This document shows, piece after piece, positions 8,645-17,465 of a DNA stretch of 64,000 nt. The stretch is from Blastomonas sp. CACIA14H2 (GTDB taxonomy: Bacteria > Pseudomonadota > Alphaproteobacteria > Sphingomonadales > Sphingomonadaceae). Each line of letters opens with the position of its first letter. Within the stretch, counting starts at the first letter, position 1. The DNA is taken from positions 1 through 64,000 of the forward strand of contig AYSC01000019.1 in NCBI GenBank assembly GCA_000503195.1, read 5' to 3'. Under the pieces are notes generated by a model. That model saw only the letters and a program-made list of their open reading frames with translations. It did not search any database and was not told the DNA's origin. The position numbers and the translations under genes are program-made.

Positions 8645-8833
8645 ATGGTGATCATCGACGGATCATTCCTGCTGGGTATCGCAGCCGTGCTTTCCAGCCT
8701 CGGCACATTGTGGCGGATCGCCCGCCATCATTCGGAGAAAATCTGCCCATGCTGCGCCAAACGTTTCAAGCAGGATGGCGCAGATGCCCGGAGATGTGAG
8801 CGCGGCGCGAGGAAAGGCTGGCCAGCTGTCTGA
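8645..8833 (+). CDS. small single-pass membrane protein with CxxC
   Basis: A 62-aa protein with one predicted N-terminal membrane helix (SFLLGIAAVLSSLGTLW), a basic stretch, and CPCC in the C-terminal half followed by a basic tail. The ATG at 8645 is preceded by AAGGAG with 6-nt spacing, better than the ATG at 8630. It shares the LexA-box region with the divergent gene at 8580. The family is unknown to me. A small SOS-induced membrane protein could be a toxin-like or cell-division effector, but nothing in the sequence proves this. Confidence 0.6.
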   Translation: MVIIDGSFLLGIAAVLSSLGTLWRIARHHSEKICPCCAKRFKQDGADARRCERGARKGWPAV

Positions 8834-9095
8834 CGCATGGCCGGATGACCGGACCATCGCGCTATAGCATTTCGACGATCGTTGTTTCGGCTGACCGAGC
8901 CGCGACAAAAAGGAATGGCCAGACGCAAAGTCAGCCTCGGTCATCGCTGGTCATCGAAGCAAGGGCGGGGTCTCCTCCTTCGTTGCCAGCGGTTCGATCG
9001 CGACAGGCATCGAGCTTTGGGTTGCAAATTCGGTCCTGATAGTTCGAAGCACTCAGCCATCTCCAGCGATGGAGCCGGCTGCAGAAGGGATCCCG

Positions 9096-10313
9096 ATGTC
9101 GAACTGGTACTGGCGGAATGATTATCTTGCCTTGCCCGAGGACGTGATTGCGTTTGCCTGGTCTGCGCCAATGCGAGAGCTGGCAGCGAAGATGGGAATC
9201 AGCGACGTTGCGCTCAAGAAAATGCTGCACCGGTATGGCGTAGTTACCCCGCCTCAAGGCCATTGGAACCGCGTGCATGCAGGGCGGAAAGTGCCCGCTC
9301 CACCTTCGCCCCCTGCCCGGCGTCACGGTGGATCCGGACGGATGCTGATCGACCGCAGGTTCGAGCCATATATTCCCAAGGCCGCCCCGCTTCCTTCCAC
9401 GGGTCCGTTTATATCGGCTGAAGTGCCCGGCGATTTCGAGCAGCTGCGCGAGCGCGAGGCGCGGCTGATAGGGAAAGTGACGGTCGCAAAGGACCTCTCC
9501 CGCTACCATCACGCCTTCAATGATATCATGCGCAAAGAGGCAAGACTCCGCGAAAAGGCGGCCCAGGAAACGTGGTATTCCCTCTATCAGCCTGAGTTCG
9601 ATAATCCGGTTGACCAGCGCCAGATGCGGTTGATGAATGCCCTGTTTTGCGCACTCGCCAGGCGCGGCCACGACGCCAGAGTGTTTGCGGACCAGCGTCC
9701 CCGCGGATTTCGACCGGAAATCATGATTGGAGATACCCGGCTAAGCCTGAGCATCGGGATAATCGGAAAGCATTCGACCCGGATGCGGCACGGCGAAGTT
9801 GTACCCGACCCATCGCTTCCTGCCAGCACGCCGCTCTATATCCGGTGCGACGAACCCGGTCTTTCCCCATGGCAGGATCGGACAGACAGCAAGCTGGAGT
9901 CCCAGATTGCTGATATAGCTGTGTCCCTCATCGTGGCAGGAGAAATTGCGTTTCGTCGCAGGCTTGCAGAGGCAGAGATACGAGCCGAACAGGAACGGAT
10001 CGAGCGCGAACAGCGCGAGGAAGCGGCGCGTCAGGAGCTTGCGAGGCTAAGGCTCGAACACATTCGCGAGCTCAATGAGCAGCGGATCGCAAACTTGCGC
10101 ATGAGCGGTGAGCTGCTGCGGCAGTCGCAAGATCTTCGCGCCCTCGTTGCCCAGGTGAAGCGTGAGCTTGAGCATCGCGGCGACATAGGCAAGCAGCGAC
10201 TGTCAGATTGGGAAGAATGGGCACTGGCGGAAGCTGACAAGCTCGATCCCTTTCTTTCCGGCCAAATCATGTCGCATCTTGATCCGCCAAACATTCCGCC
10301 GGAGGAGGAATGA
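9096..10313 (+). CDS. hypothetical protein of integrative element (405 aa)
   Basis: Not recognised. The N-terminal part (MSNWYWRNDYLALPEDVIAF) contains a possible helix-turn-helix (MRELAAKMGISDVALKKMLHRYG) followed by GVVTPPQGHWNRVHAG, suggesting DNA binding. The middle part is mixed alpha/beta. Residues about 300-370 form a strongly charged coiled coil rich in Glu, Arg and Leu. The ATG at 9096 has AAGGGA upstream. Its 3' end converges on an integrase remnant, and a diverged copy of its last 110 bp sits beside the intact integrase at 17.1 kb, so it is a component of the integrative element. Confidence 0.75.
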   Translation: MSNWYWRNDYLALPEDVIAFAWSAPMRELAAKMGISDVALKKMLHRYGVVTPPQGHWNRVHAGRKVPAPPSPPARRHGGSGRMLIDRRFEPYIPKAAPLPSTGPFISAEVPGDFEQLREREARLIGKVTVAKDLSRYHHAFNDIMRKEARLREKAAQETWYSLYQPEFDNPVDQRQMRLMNALFCALARRGHDARVFADQRPRGFRPEIMIGDTRLSLSIGIIGKHSTRMRHGEVVPDPSLPASTPLYIRCDEPGLSPWQDRTDSKLESQIADIAVSLIVAGEIAFRRRLAEAEIRAEQERIEREQREEAARQELARLRLEHIRELNEQRIANLRMSGELLRQSQDLRALVAQVKRELEHRGDIGKQRLSDWEEWALAEADKLDPFLSGQIMSHLDPPNIPPEEE

Positions 10314-10612
10314 AGATCGCACGCCAGGCCTGGTTCGTACATACGCTTCGCCGGTGCCACCTGATCCGTTGCTCGTCAGTTCAGCCGCTGGCGCCCTTCA
10401 TCATCAAAACGACCTGCGCGTTTGCAGCAATCCGATCGAGGCAGTCGCTCCACCATTTTGCCATCGCGACCCGCTCATCCCAATCTTGGCCTTGAGCCAA
10501 GGCACCTCTCACAGCATCACTCCGCCCATCGGTAAGAGCGCGCTCGAGCGCGACCGATTGCTATTTTCCATTTTGATTCAAATAGATGCTCACGCGTGCC
10601 CTGAACCGGCGG
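10207..10612. repeat. left copy of duplicated element end (405-aa gene 3' end + integrase 3' end)
   Basis: About 400 bp here resemble 17050-17465 in the same order and orientation: a TGGGAAGAATGGGCACTGGC motif in the 3' end of the 405-aa gene, the linker ending GATCCGTTGCTCGTCAG, and the integrase 3' end. The copies have diverged, including an internal stop in the left integrase copy. Confidence 0.8.
10381..10612 (-). pseudogene. tyrosine integrase remnant (C-terminal fragment with in-frame stop)
   Basis: The - strand translates to a fragment ending RVAMAKWWSDCLDRIAAN... MMKGASG and a stop, closely matching the C-terminus of the intact integrase at 17232-18458 (RVAMAQWWSDYLERLSVG... MMKGASG). 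The fragment carries an amber stop where the intact protein has Trp in ESGKWHPDAIERAL. Similarity stops near FRA, just after the position of the catalytic His region. It is a decayed integrase of a second, related element. Confidence 0.85.
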
Positions 10613-10881
10613 GAGATCGCCGGTCAGCATTGCACCCCAATTTTCGTCGTTGTGGCTTCCCCGCCAGTGGCCTGAAATCCGACATCTCTGCCAACCGGCT
10701 CGAACAGCCGGGTCTGTGACGTTGCAGTCATTCCTGAGTGGCAAGCCTTGCGGCAGGTCTCGTCAGGAGCTGCCATCTTCCGCTTGCTTGACCGGCGCAC
10801 AGAACGACAGAACCGCGCAAGGTTTAAAGGACTGGCCCACGCCTGTTACCCTTGCAAAATGGGATGGCTAGATTTGCCAGC

Positions 10882-11365
10882 ATGACCATCCAGCTTTCCC
10901 TTCACGATGCCAGACGCATCGTGCTTGCTGCGCAAGGGTTCGGGAAGCGGCGTGCCGGGCAGGGGGCATCGGCTCATCTGCATCGTGCGTTGGACAGGCT
11001 GGGCGTGGTCCAGATCGATAGCGTGAATGTTCTGGCAAGAGCGCACTATCTCCCAGCCTATTCGCGTATCGGCGGTTACGATCTCGGCGAACTGGAGCAA
11101 GCGGCATGGGGCGAGAAGCGAAACCGCCGCATGTTCGAATACTGGGCGCATGAGGCTTCCCTGCTGCTGCTCGATCTCCATCCGCTGTTTCGCTGGCGGA
11201 TGGCGCGGGCAGAGCGTGGAGAGATTGGGTATTCGGCGCTGCGCCGGTTTGCGACCGTGCACCGACAAAAGGCACAATCCGTGCTCGCCCGGATCGCTGC
11301 CGAAGGGCCGCTCGCCGCATCGGATTTCGAAGGCGGCGCAGGCAAGGGCGGGTGGTGGGCATGGG
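10882..11365 (+). pseudogene. YcaQ-like winged-helix DNA glycosylase, 3'-truncated
   Basis: The first roughly 160 residues match the start of the YcaQ/AlkX-type family (HTH_42): LSLHDARRIVLAAQGFGKRR, then LGVVQIDSVNVLARAHYLPAYSRIG, then FEYWAHEASLLLLD, ending at the GGWWAWA motif. Full proteins are about 400 aa and excise or unhook alkylated and cross-linked bases. After about 11365 the frame runs on only as the complement of the neighbouring coiled-coil gene, so the 3' part was lost at a junction with mobile DNA. The exact breakpoint is uncertain by about 20 bp. Confidence 0.75.
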
Positions 11366-11383
11366 CCGTTTTTCTCCGACACT

Positions 11384-12259
11384 TCAACGCACATCCCGAA
11401 AGTTGTCAAGTTGTTGGCTTCGTGCCTCTGCCGCTCGCTGGTGCTCTTGCGCACGTGCCAGCTCAGCTTGAGCTCGTGCAAGCTCTGCCGCTTGCTGCTG
11501 GGCAAGCTCAATCCTTGCTTGGTTAGCGAGTTCTGCCTGCTTTGCCTGTATTTCCGATGGCTTGTCAGCTTGAGACTGGGCGAACTTTGCTAACTGGCTT
11601 TCAAGCCGCTCGGTCTGCCGGGCATGCTCAGCCTCCAACTTCGTCAATTCGTGCTGTTTCCAGGCCTCGCGATCAGTCGCCTCGACCTCGGCATGAACCG
11701 CGTTCTGCTTTTGCATCTCCAAAGTCGGTTGTGGGCCTTGTGCAATCTTCAGGTCGAGCGCCTGCGTTTGCTGTCGAGTGAGATCATCAATCGTTGCGTT
11801 GACGAACTCAGGTCCATGCTGAAACGCCGTCTTCACCACATCCGAAAGTTGATTATCACCAGGAAGAAAGTTTGTGCCTTCAGCAAACCGACGCATCTCG
11901 CCTGCGACCGACGCCAAACTTCCCAATTCGGCCTTCCCTAAATCAGATAATGCGTAATTGACGGTGCCATCAAGCCTTTCCGCGAACGAAACTGCTTCCG
12001 GGGCTATCCCCATCCGCAAAGCTTGAAGTTGCTCAGGACTGGTTTGCCCCAATTCGACTTCGAATGTATCGATCGCACTCTTTGCGACACCCACTTCAGC
12101 CTCACATTGTCGAATAGTTGATGTGAGCTGAGCGTGTTCCAGCGAGCCTATCTCTGCACGAGCTTGCAGATCAATCGCTGCTTGATGTCGCGCCTGAGCT
12201 TCCGCCATCGCCTGTTCGAGATGTTGGTAATGATCGAAATTTTCGCTATATCCGGGCAT
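11384..12259 (-). CDS. coiled-coil protein downstream of conjugative coupling protein
   Basis: A 291-aa cytoplasmic protein, not recognised. It has a charged N-terminus (MPGYSENFDHYQHLEQAMAE), a middle domain, and a long C-terminal coiled coil rich in Ala, Gln, Glu and Leu (for example ARIELAQQQAAELARAQ). An ATG at 12259 with GAGGTG upstream is preferred over the GTG at 12268. It is 28 bp downstream of the coupling-protein gene on the same strand, so it is probably cotranscribed and may be a transfer accessory protein. Its 3' end lies at the junction with the YcaQ fragment, so the native C-terminus may be missing. Confidence 0.65.
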   Translation of the reverse strand: MPGYSENFDHYQHLEQAMAEAQARHQAAIDLQARAEIGSLEHAQLTSTIRQCEAEVGVAKSAIDTFEVELGQTSPEQLQALRMGIAPEAVSFAERLDGTVNYALSDLGKAELGSLASVAGEMRRFAEGTNFLPGDNQLSDVVKTAFQHGPEFVNATIDDLTRQQTQALDLKIAQGPQPTLEMQKQNAVHAEVEATDREAWKQHELTKLEAEHARQTERLESQLAKFAQSQADKPSEIQAKQAELANQARIELAQQQAAELARAQAELARAQEHQRAAEARSQQLDNFRDVR

Positions 12260-12286
12260 GATTATCACCTCTGAGAAATCTCTACC

Positions 12287-14416
12287 TCATGGTAAATTTG
12301 CTGCACCCATTCGGGATCTGAGCACGTCATTCTTCCAGGCGAAATCCTTTCGCACCTTGGCAGGACGGGCATTCAATCCAAACACAATTTGATAGTCGCG
12401 GAAACTTGGACCAGCCAAATCTGCCGCATCCACCACTCGCCGCTTCTGGCCGTCAGTGAAGCTGTCAACCGTGCCGATCTCTTCAGATATCTTTTCTGCC
12501 AAGCCATCTGCACCGGACGCATTCATGTAAATGCGCACAGCACATGAACCGATCATTCCATCTGCGTTCTTATATGCCTCGCGGATCTGGCCCACACTCT
12601 GAGCAAACATCCAAAGACGTAGCCCATATTTTCTCCCAATGTTCAAAGCTTCATCGACAGGGGGCATATTCCGCAATCGCGGCAGCTCATCGAGCATGAA
12701 CAATATGGGCGGTGATCCGCGTGGCGGGACTTTCCCGCCTGTCAGCACCCGGATATGCTGGCCGATAAATACTCGCAACAGCGAGAGATAGGACTCCACC
12801 TCATTCGGACGAATATAAATGTAGATCGTGGGGTTGGAGCCGTCACGCAGGTCACCAGGGCTCCAGTCCGATCTTGCCGTAGCACGAGCAATACGCTCCC
12901 CTGCCCAAGCAGACAGGCTGGACCTCGCTGTTTGCAGCACACTGGCAAGCGTCTTTTCATTCATGGCAGCCAGCGCGGTTCCGTTCTGCATCATCACCCT
13001 GACATCAGCCGCCAGTTTCAGACCAACCAGCATCTCCGACCATGGGTCGCCACCATACATGATATCCAAAACTTGATGCATCGGACGCATTTCAGGAGGA
13101 TTGCTGTAGCAGATATAGGCTATTGCAGCGGTCAGAGCGGTACGCGCTTCGTTCTCCCAAAAAGGGTCAGCCGAAGACGAAGGCACAATCATCATCTCGG
13201 CTAATAAGCGCGAGTCTTCCCAGATATAATCAGGTTCGCGCCGCACAAATGTCAAAGGGTTGTAACAATGACTCGATTCAGGCTCTAGAGGACTGAATTT
13301 ATATACAGGCCCCACATTCTCCGAGCGCCACTTACTGGTATTCTCAAAGATATCACCCGAAATATCGAGCACCACAGCCGGCCCAGCCCAAGACAGTAAA
13401 TTCGGAAATACATTGCACTGGGTTTTACCAGAACCCGGCGGTGCGATGGTGATCATCGAGCCCTCGCCCGAATATGTCAGTGGCTGACCATCGTCAAATG
13501 TACCGATGTGCAAAACGTGCTCCCCTTGCGGCTCAAAAACTGTGCCGGGGATCTTTGCCGATCTCAGCCATTTTGAACCACCCTGACTGAGCACCTCAAA
13601 AGATTCGTCAATTACCGAAGCGAGGGCACCTGAGGAAGTTTTATCATTTTTGCTCTCAAACAAGTGCTGGTTCAAAGCGGATATGACTTGCGAGACGCTA
13701 GCACTTTTCTTTTCTAACGCTACGGTAGCGTGCCCCCTCTGCCGATCGGTCTCTGACAAACCGCTATATTGGTAAATACCATTTGGCGCGCCCTTACCGT
13801 CGCCATGGATCAGGCTCGTGCGCCACAACCGATATTTACGCTCTGCACCATTGGCAGCGCTGTTAAGCTGTTCAACAATACGAAGGTGCTCGCGATCTCG
13901 ATTGTCCATCGCTGCCAGGCTGCGCTTGATATTGATCAAGCAATAACCTTCAATTTTAACTTGCCCGCTCCATGATTCCCATTCTGCAAGATATGTTGCA
14001 GTCATCGTTTCTGACGCATCCAAAAATATTTGGTCAATTTTTTCGGAGCGAACAGCGTGGTTTGCACCCAAGGATGCAAGCCATTTGCTATTCTCCTCGT
14101 CCTCCATCACACGCATCTCACGTATTGTGAGATATTTCATCTTCTCCCTTTTTTTGATGAAGATCGTAGCAAGCGCGATGATTCCCAGAATAGAGCTGAT
14201 CAGGAAAAGGAATGCTGAGAGGATCAATCTCCCCTTAAATTCCCTGGCAAACTTGGGAGCATACTCGCCAAACGACATGGACTCATAGGGGCGTTCCTTG
14301 TTCTCACCCACTTTTCTGTAGCTTATGAGACAAGCAATAGAACTAAATATCAGAAAAAATAAAGCCGACGAGGTCAACCAGCCGATACCAAGAATGGTGC
14401 TACCAGAATATTCATC
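12287..14416 (-). CDS. type IV conjugative coupling protein (TraG/VirD4 family)
   Basis: An inner-membrane ATPase that delivers DNA-relaxase complexes to a conjugation channel. Two N-terminal membrane helices (ILGIGWLTSSALFFLIFSSI and LILSAFLFLISSILGIIAL) precede the motor domain. Walker A is APPGSGKTQ and Walker B is ILFMLDELPRL, followed by the family-typical RKYGLRLWMFAQS. A GTG at 14416 after GAGGGGGAG is the likely start; the 36 codons upstream look like unrelated sequence. Two sampled 60-bp lines have 45-47% GC, far below the backbone, which suggests recent acquisition. No relaxase or other type IV secretion genes are in the window, so alone it cannot transfer DNA. Confidence 0.85.
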   Translation of the reverse strand, partial: DEYSGSTILGIGWLTSSALFFLIFSSIACLISYRKVGENKERPYESMSFGEYAPKFAREFKGRLILSAFLFLISSILGIIALATIFIKKREKMKYLTIREMRVMEDEENSKWLASLGANHAVRSEKIDQIFLDASETMTATYLAEWESWSGQVKIEGYCLINIKRSLAAMDNRDREHLRIVEQLNSAANGAERKYRLWRTSLIHGDGKGAPNGIYQYSGLSETDRQRGHATVALEKKSASVSQVISALNQHLFESKNDKTSSGALASVIDESFEVLSQGGSKWLRSAKIPGTVFEPQGEHVLHIGTFDDGQPLTYSGEGSMITIAPPGSGKTQCNVFPNLLSWAGPAVVLDISGDIFENTSKWRSENVGPVYKFSPLEPESSHCYNPLTFVRREPDYIWEDSRLLAEMMIVPSSSADPFWENEARTALTAAIAYICYSNPPEMRPMHQVLDIMYGGDPWSEMLVGLKLAADVRVMMQNGTALAAMNEKTLASVLQTARSSLSAWAGERIARATARSDWSPGDLRDGSNPTIYIYIRPNEVESYLSLLRVFIGQHIRVLTGGKVPPRGSPPILFMLDELPRLRNMPPVDEALNIGRKYGLRLWMFAQSVGQIREAYKNADGMIGSCAVRIYMNASGADGLAEKISEEIGTVDSFTDGQKRRVVDAADLAGPSFRDYQIVFGLNARPAKVRKDFAWKNDVLRSRMGAANLP

Positions 14417-14641
14417 CACGACTCCCCCTCCCCCTTCAATGGCCGCATGGCTGGAAGCTTGATTAAATTTTCTCGGCGAATCAAGGCGATTCTGGGAAAC
14501 AAGCGCCGCATCGACACCCCGCATCGACTTCGGTTTAGGCCAATGCCATGCCGCTGCCTTACCAGACCTCCCGCCCCCTGATCTGCCCCAACGCTTGATG
14601 ATGCCACGTCGTCAATGCTGCCATCGCGATGATAGGTTACC

Positions 14642-15010
14642 CGCGATGATCGCCCATGGGGCGGTATCGATCCGCCGATGATGGCCTATGTCTATGCAGC
14701 TGACCGCAAGAGCGAGCGCGCCGAAGCGCATCTGGTGGACTTTGCAGGCATCCTGCAGGTCGACGGCTATGGCGGATATACCGCGCTCGCCAAGCGGCAG
14801 CAGCAGATCACTCTCGCATTTTGCTGGTCACACGTCCGGCGCAAGTTCTTCGACCTCGCCGACAAGTCGCCGGTTGCCACCGAGGTGCTGCAGCGGATCG
14901 CCGGTCTCTATGCCATCGAGAGCGATGTTCGCGGCACCGATCCAGACCATCGTCGCGCAGTCCGCAACGAGCACGCCCGCGTCATCCAGCAAACCGCGTC
15001 GGCGAACTCA
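14642..15010 (+). pseudogene. IS66-family transposase fragment
   Basis: The + strand reads RDDRPWGGIDPPMMAYVYAA, then LQVDGYGGYTALAKR, then LAFCWSHVRRKFFDLADKSP, then IAGLYAIESDVRGTDPDHRR, the central part of the IS66 DDE transposase. It lacks the N-terminus and everything after the RNEHARV region, including the final catalytic Glu region, so it is inactive. It separates the coupling-protein segment from the secreted-protein gene and marks an old insertion or recombination point. Confidence 0.85.
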
Positions 15011-15405
15011 TGCCCTGGTCCGACGTGACGTGAAAACACCGCCTACACTGCACTTCCGTCGGCTCCTAACAAAAGCTGTCGCTGGAGGATCGACCAACGA
15101 ACGGCGTATTTTGGGTCGGTAGCCGACTTGGCCTGCTCGGGCTGCGGGTGGCAGCTGTTTTATGTGTGTTCCCTCGATGCCCGACATACAGCAAGCTGAA
15201 GCGGCCCCCGAAGCGATCTCACTCCACTCTCCATGTTCCATCCCTCCAGATCGAAGCTGAAACGGGCCACGCACGGCTTAAGACATACAGCCTTCGAGCT
15301 TTGACGAATGAGGCGGATGCGGGTTACCTTGCATTGCAGCAGATCGATTTGCTTCGAAGTCGATCAGCGATTGGATGCGGATCTACCCGCTGAGGGGAAG
15401 TGCCT
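15011..15405. other. intergenic region with no recognisable gene
   Basis: About 400 bp between the IS66 fragment and the secreted-protein gene. Short frames exist on both strands but none shows family features. The last 20 bp hold the ribosome-binding site GAGGGGAAG of the next gene. Confidence 0.5.
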
Positions 15406-16728
15406 ATGCGAACGCTATATCGCCAGGCGACACAAGCTCGCCAATTTCGATTGGTATTGGCAGGCGCCAGCCTTTCTGCTCTCGCATCGGCTAACGCCCA
15501 CGCGCTCCCTTTGACCGATCTGGAGGGACAAGGCGTCGATCACATTTTCGGCAGCTATGCGCCAGGCGGAGACTGCTCGAAGGAGCCGCGCGTCGTGATC
15601 GACCAGAAAGGCATGCTGTTTCGCGCCAAGGGCCGCGAGGTGAGACCGCAAAGGGTCGAGTATGCGCTCACCTTCATGGGCCCGAGCTACGAAGGCATGA
15701 CGGCCGTCTTTTTCCCCTTTCCTGTCAGCGAGAATGATTATGGGCGGGTGATCATGTTCGTGAACGATGACGAGAAGCCCGGCGTCATCCGCTTCGATGC
15801 CGATCTTCCACCGGGCGGCCGCCCCGATCCGTTCCATGCCGCTTTCACCAATGGCGGCCCTTTTGCTCTGTGCAAGGGCAGCGCCCCAGCCGGCACATCT
15901 CCTCCCCCGCGGCCAGAGGCGGCTGTCGCGACCCAAGGCATTCCGGCAGAGTGGAACAATCTCGCCGGTCTCGTCGGGAAATACCCGGGAGAATATTCGA
16001 AGGATAACATAGACATCTTTGACAGAGGCGCCGTGGCGGCCGCCCTGAAGACGCTGCTCGGGCCGAAGATGGCTGTATTTCAGACAAACCTGTCAGCCGT
16101 CTCCCCCCTCCAGCGCGCGGGGCGCTATTTCTATCTTTCCGGCAACGCCCCGCATCAGGGGGGCGTCGAGCAAGCCTATCTCATGATCGATCCCACCCGC
16201 CGGGAAGTGCAGGTAGGCCTGTGGGAGCGGGGCAAGCTTACAGTCTACTCTCCAGCCAGCGGGGCTCGGCTGCCCGTGGCCCCGGACATCAAGAAGATGT
16301 TGGACAATAGTCCGCCGGAAACGGCCGTTCCCTTGCCTGGAACCCCGTGGGAAATCGTGCCTGTGCCGGGGCGCGCTCCCATCGCCTATGTCAGCGCTGC
16401 CGCGTCGCCAAACATCGAGTCGCTCAGCCTCTATTGCGAAGGCGGCAAGCCGTTCATGGCGATGTTACTCAACAAGCCTGCTACGGCCAGCACGACGACG
16501 TTGACCTGGAATTTCTCCGGACGCCTTGTCAATATTCCCATCCAACGCGCCAATGCGGACGGCACCCAATGGATTGGCGGCGTGTCTGGCACCGAGCTCA
16601 TTCCGCTCCTGATGCAACAACGTGGCACAGTGATGCTGCGCATCAACGGCAGTTTGGAAGGCGAAGCTTCACTCGACGATTCTGCTGCCGTGCTGCGAAA
16701 CACTCTCCGGGGTTGCACCCGGCTTTGA
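15406..16728 (+). CDS. secreted hypothetical protein
   Basis: A 440-aa protein, not recognised. A long basic N-terminus precedes a hydrophobic core and a signal-peptidase-like site (LAGASLSALASANAHA before LPLTDLEG), so it is probably periplasmic. After a GGDCSKEPRVVID segment it has two beta-rich regions joined by a Pro-rich linker (PAGTSPPPRPEA). The C-terminal domain contains LYCEGGKPFMAMLL and a final Cys (RGCTRL), so disulfides are likely. The ATG at 15406 follows GAGGGGAAG with 6-nt spacing. It lies inside the mobile region with no obvious partner. Confidence 0.7.
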   Translation: MRTLYRQATQARQFRLVLAGASLSALASANAHALPLTDLEGQGVDHIFGSYAPGGDCSKEPRVVIDQKGMLFRAKGREVRPQRVEYALTFMGPSYEGMTAVFFPFPVSENDYGRVIMFVNDDEKPGVIRFDADLPPGGRPDPFHAAFTNGGPFALCKGSAPAGTSPPPRPEAAVATQGIPAEWNNLAGLVGKYPGEYSKDNIDIFDRGAVAAALKTLLGPKMAVFQTNLSAVSPLQRAGRYFYLSGNAPHQGGVEQAYLMIDPTRREVQVGLWERGKLTVYSPASGARLPVAPDIKKMLDNSPPETAVPLPGTPWEIVPVPGRAPIAYVSAAASPNIESLSLYCEGGKPFMAMLLNKPATASTTTLTWNFSGRLVNIPIQRANADGTQWIGGVSGTELIPLLMQQRGTVMLRINGSLEGEASLDDSAAVLRNTLRGCTRL

Positions 16729-17231
16729 TGACGGACGCTGCAGTAAACGTTCCGCCTCTGGCTCGTAGATCGGCAGCCCCCCACAATCTTGTGGCGAGGC
16801 TCACGCACGATCCCAAAATTTGCATGGCGGCTTTCGGCGAAACCAGACATTGAGCGCCGCGGTTGAGAATGACCGGCTCTGGGTCGACCCTAGCCGTTAT
16901 TGATTAGCAAACCGGACTGCGGCTTTCCGCCAATCGCCGTCCCTATCACCACCTTGCAGCCATTCGCCTTCGGCACTGATACGTCCACATACAGAGCCTG
17001 AATCAGCCAGCGAATCCCAACGCAACCCCTTTAGGCGATTTTCCAAACAGCCTCTTAGACTGGGAAGAATGGGCACTGGCGGAAGCTGACAAGCTCGATC
17101 CCGTTCTTTCCGGGCAGACCATGTCGCGCCTTGAACCGCCACACATTCCCCGGGCGGAGCAATGAAGATGGCACGCCAGCCCGGACCGGGCGCTCGTTTT
17201 GCCGATGTCACCAGATCCGTTGCTCGTCAGT
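16729..17231. other. gene-poor junction region in the island
   Basis: About 500 bp without an intact gene. On the - strand (about 16885-17030) a roughly 45-codon piece reads GIRWLIQALYVDVSVPKANG and continues to a stop after LLINNG. It resembles the tail of a lost protein that I cannot name. From about 17050 the sequence becomes the duplicated 3' end of the 405-aa element protein. Confidence 0.5.
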
Positions 17232-17465
17232 TCAGCCGCTGGCGCCTTTCATCATCGGCACGACCTGCGCGCCTACAGAGAGTCGCTCGAGGTAATCGCT
17301 CCACCATTGTGCCATCGCGACCCGCTCATCCCAATACTGGCCTCGAGCATAGGCACCTCGCACTGCATTGCTGTGTCCGTGGGCAAGGGCGCGCTCGATA
17401 GCGTCGGGATGCCATTTTCCGCTTTCATTCAACAAGGTGCTGGCAGTTGCCCTAAACCCGTGGGA
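17050..17465. repeat. right copy of duplicated element end
   Basis: Bases 17050-17163 match the last 110 bp of the 405-aa gene (reading to the same stop environment, GAGCAATGAAGAT), and 17210-17465 match the linker and the integrase 3' end seen at 10364-10612. The left copy keeps an intact 405-aa gene and a dead integrase; the right copy keeps a dead 405-aa gene and an intact integrase. Confidence 0.8.

Noticed and set aside
14417-14524. N-terminal extension of the coupling protein to 14524
   Set aside because: The extra 36 residues do not look like a TraG N-terminus; a GTG with a purine-rich site at 14416 directly precedes the first membrane helix.
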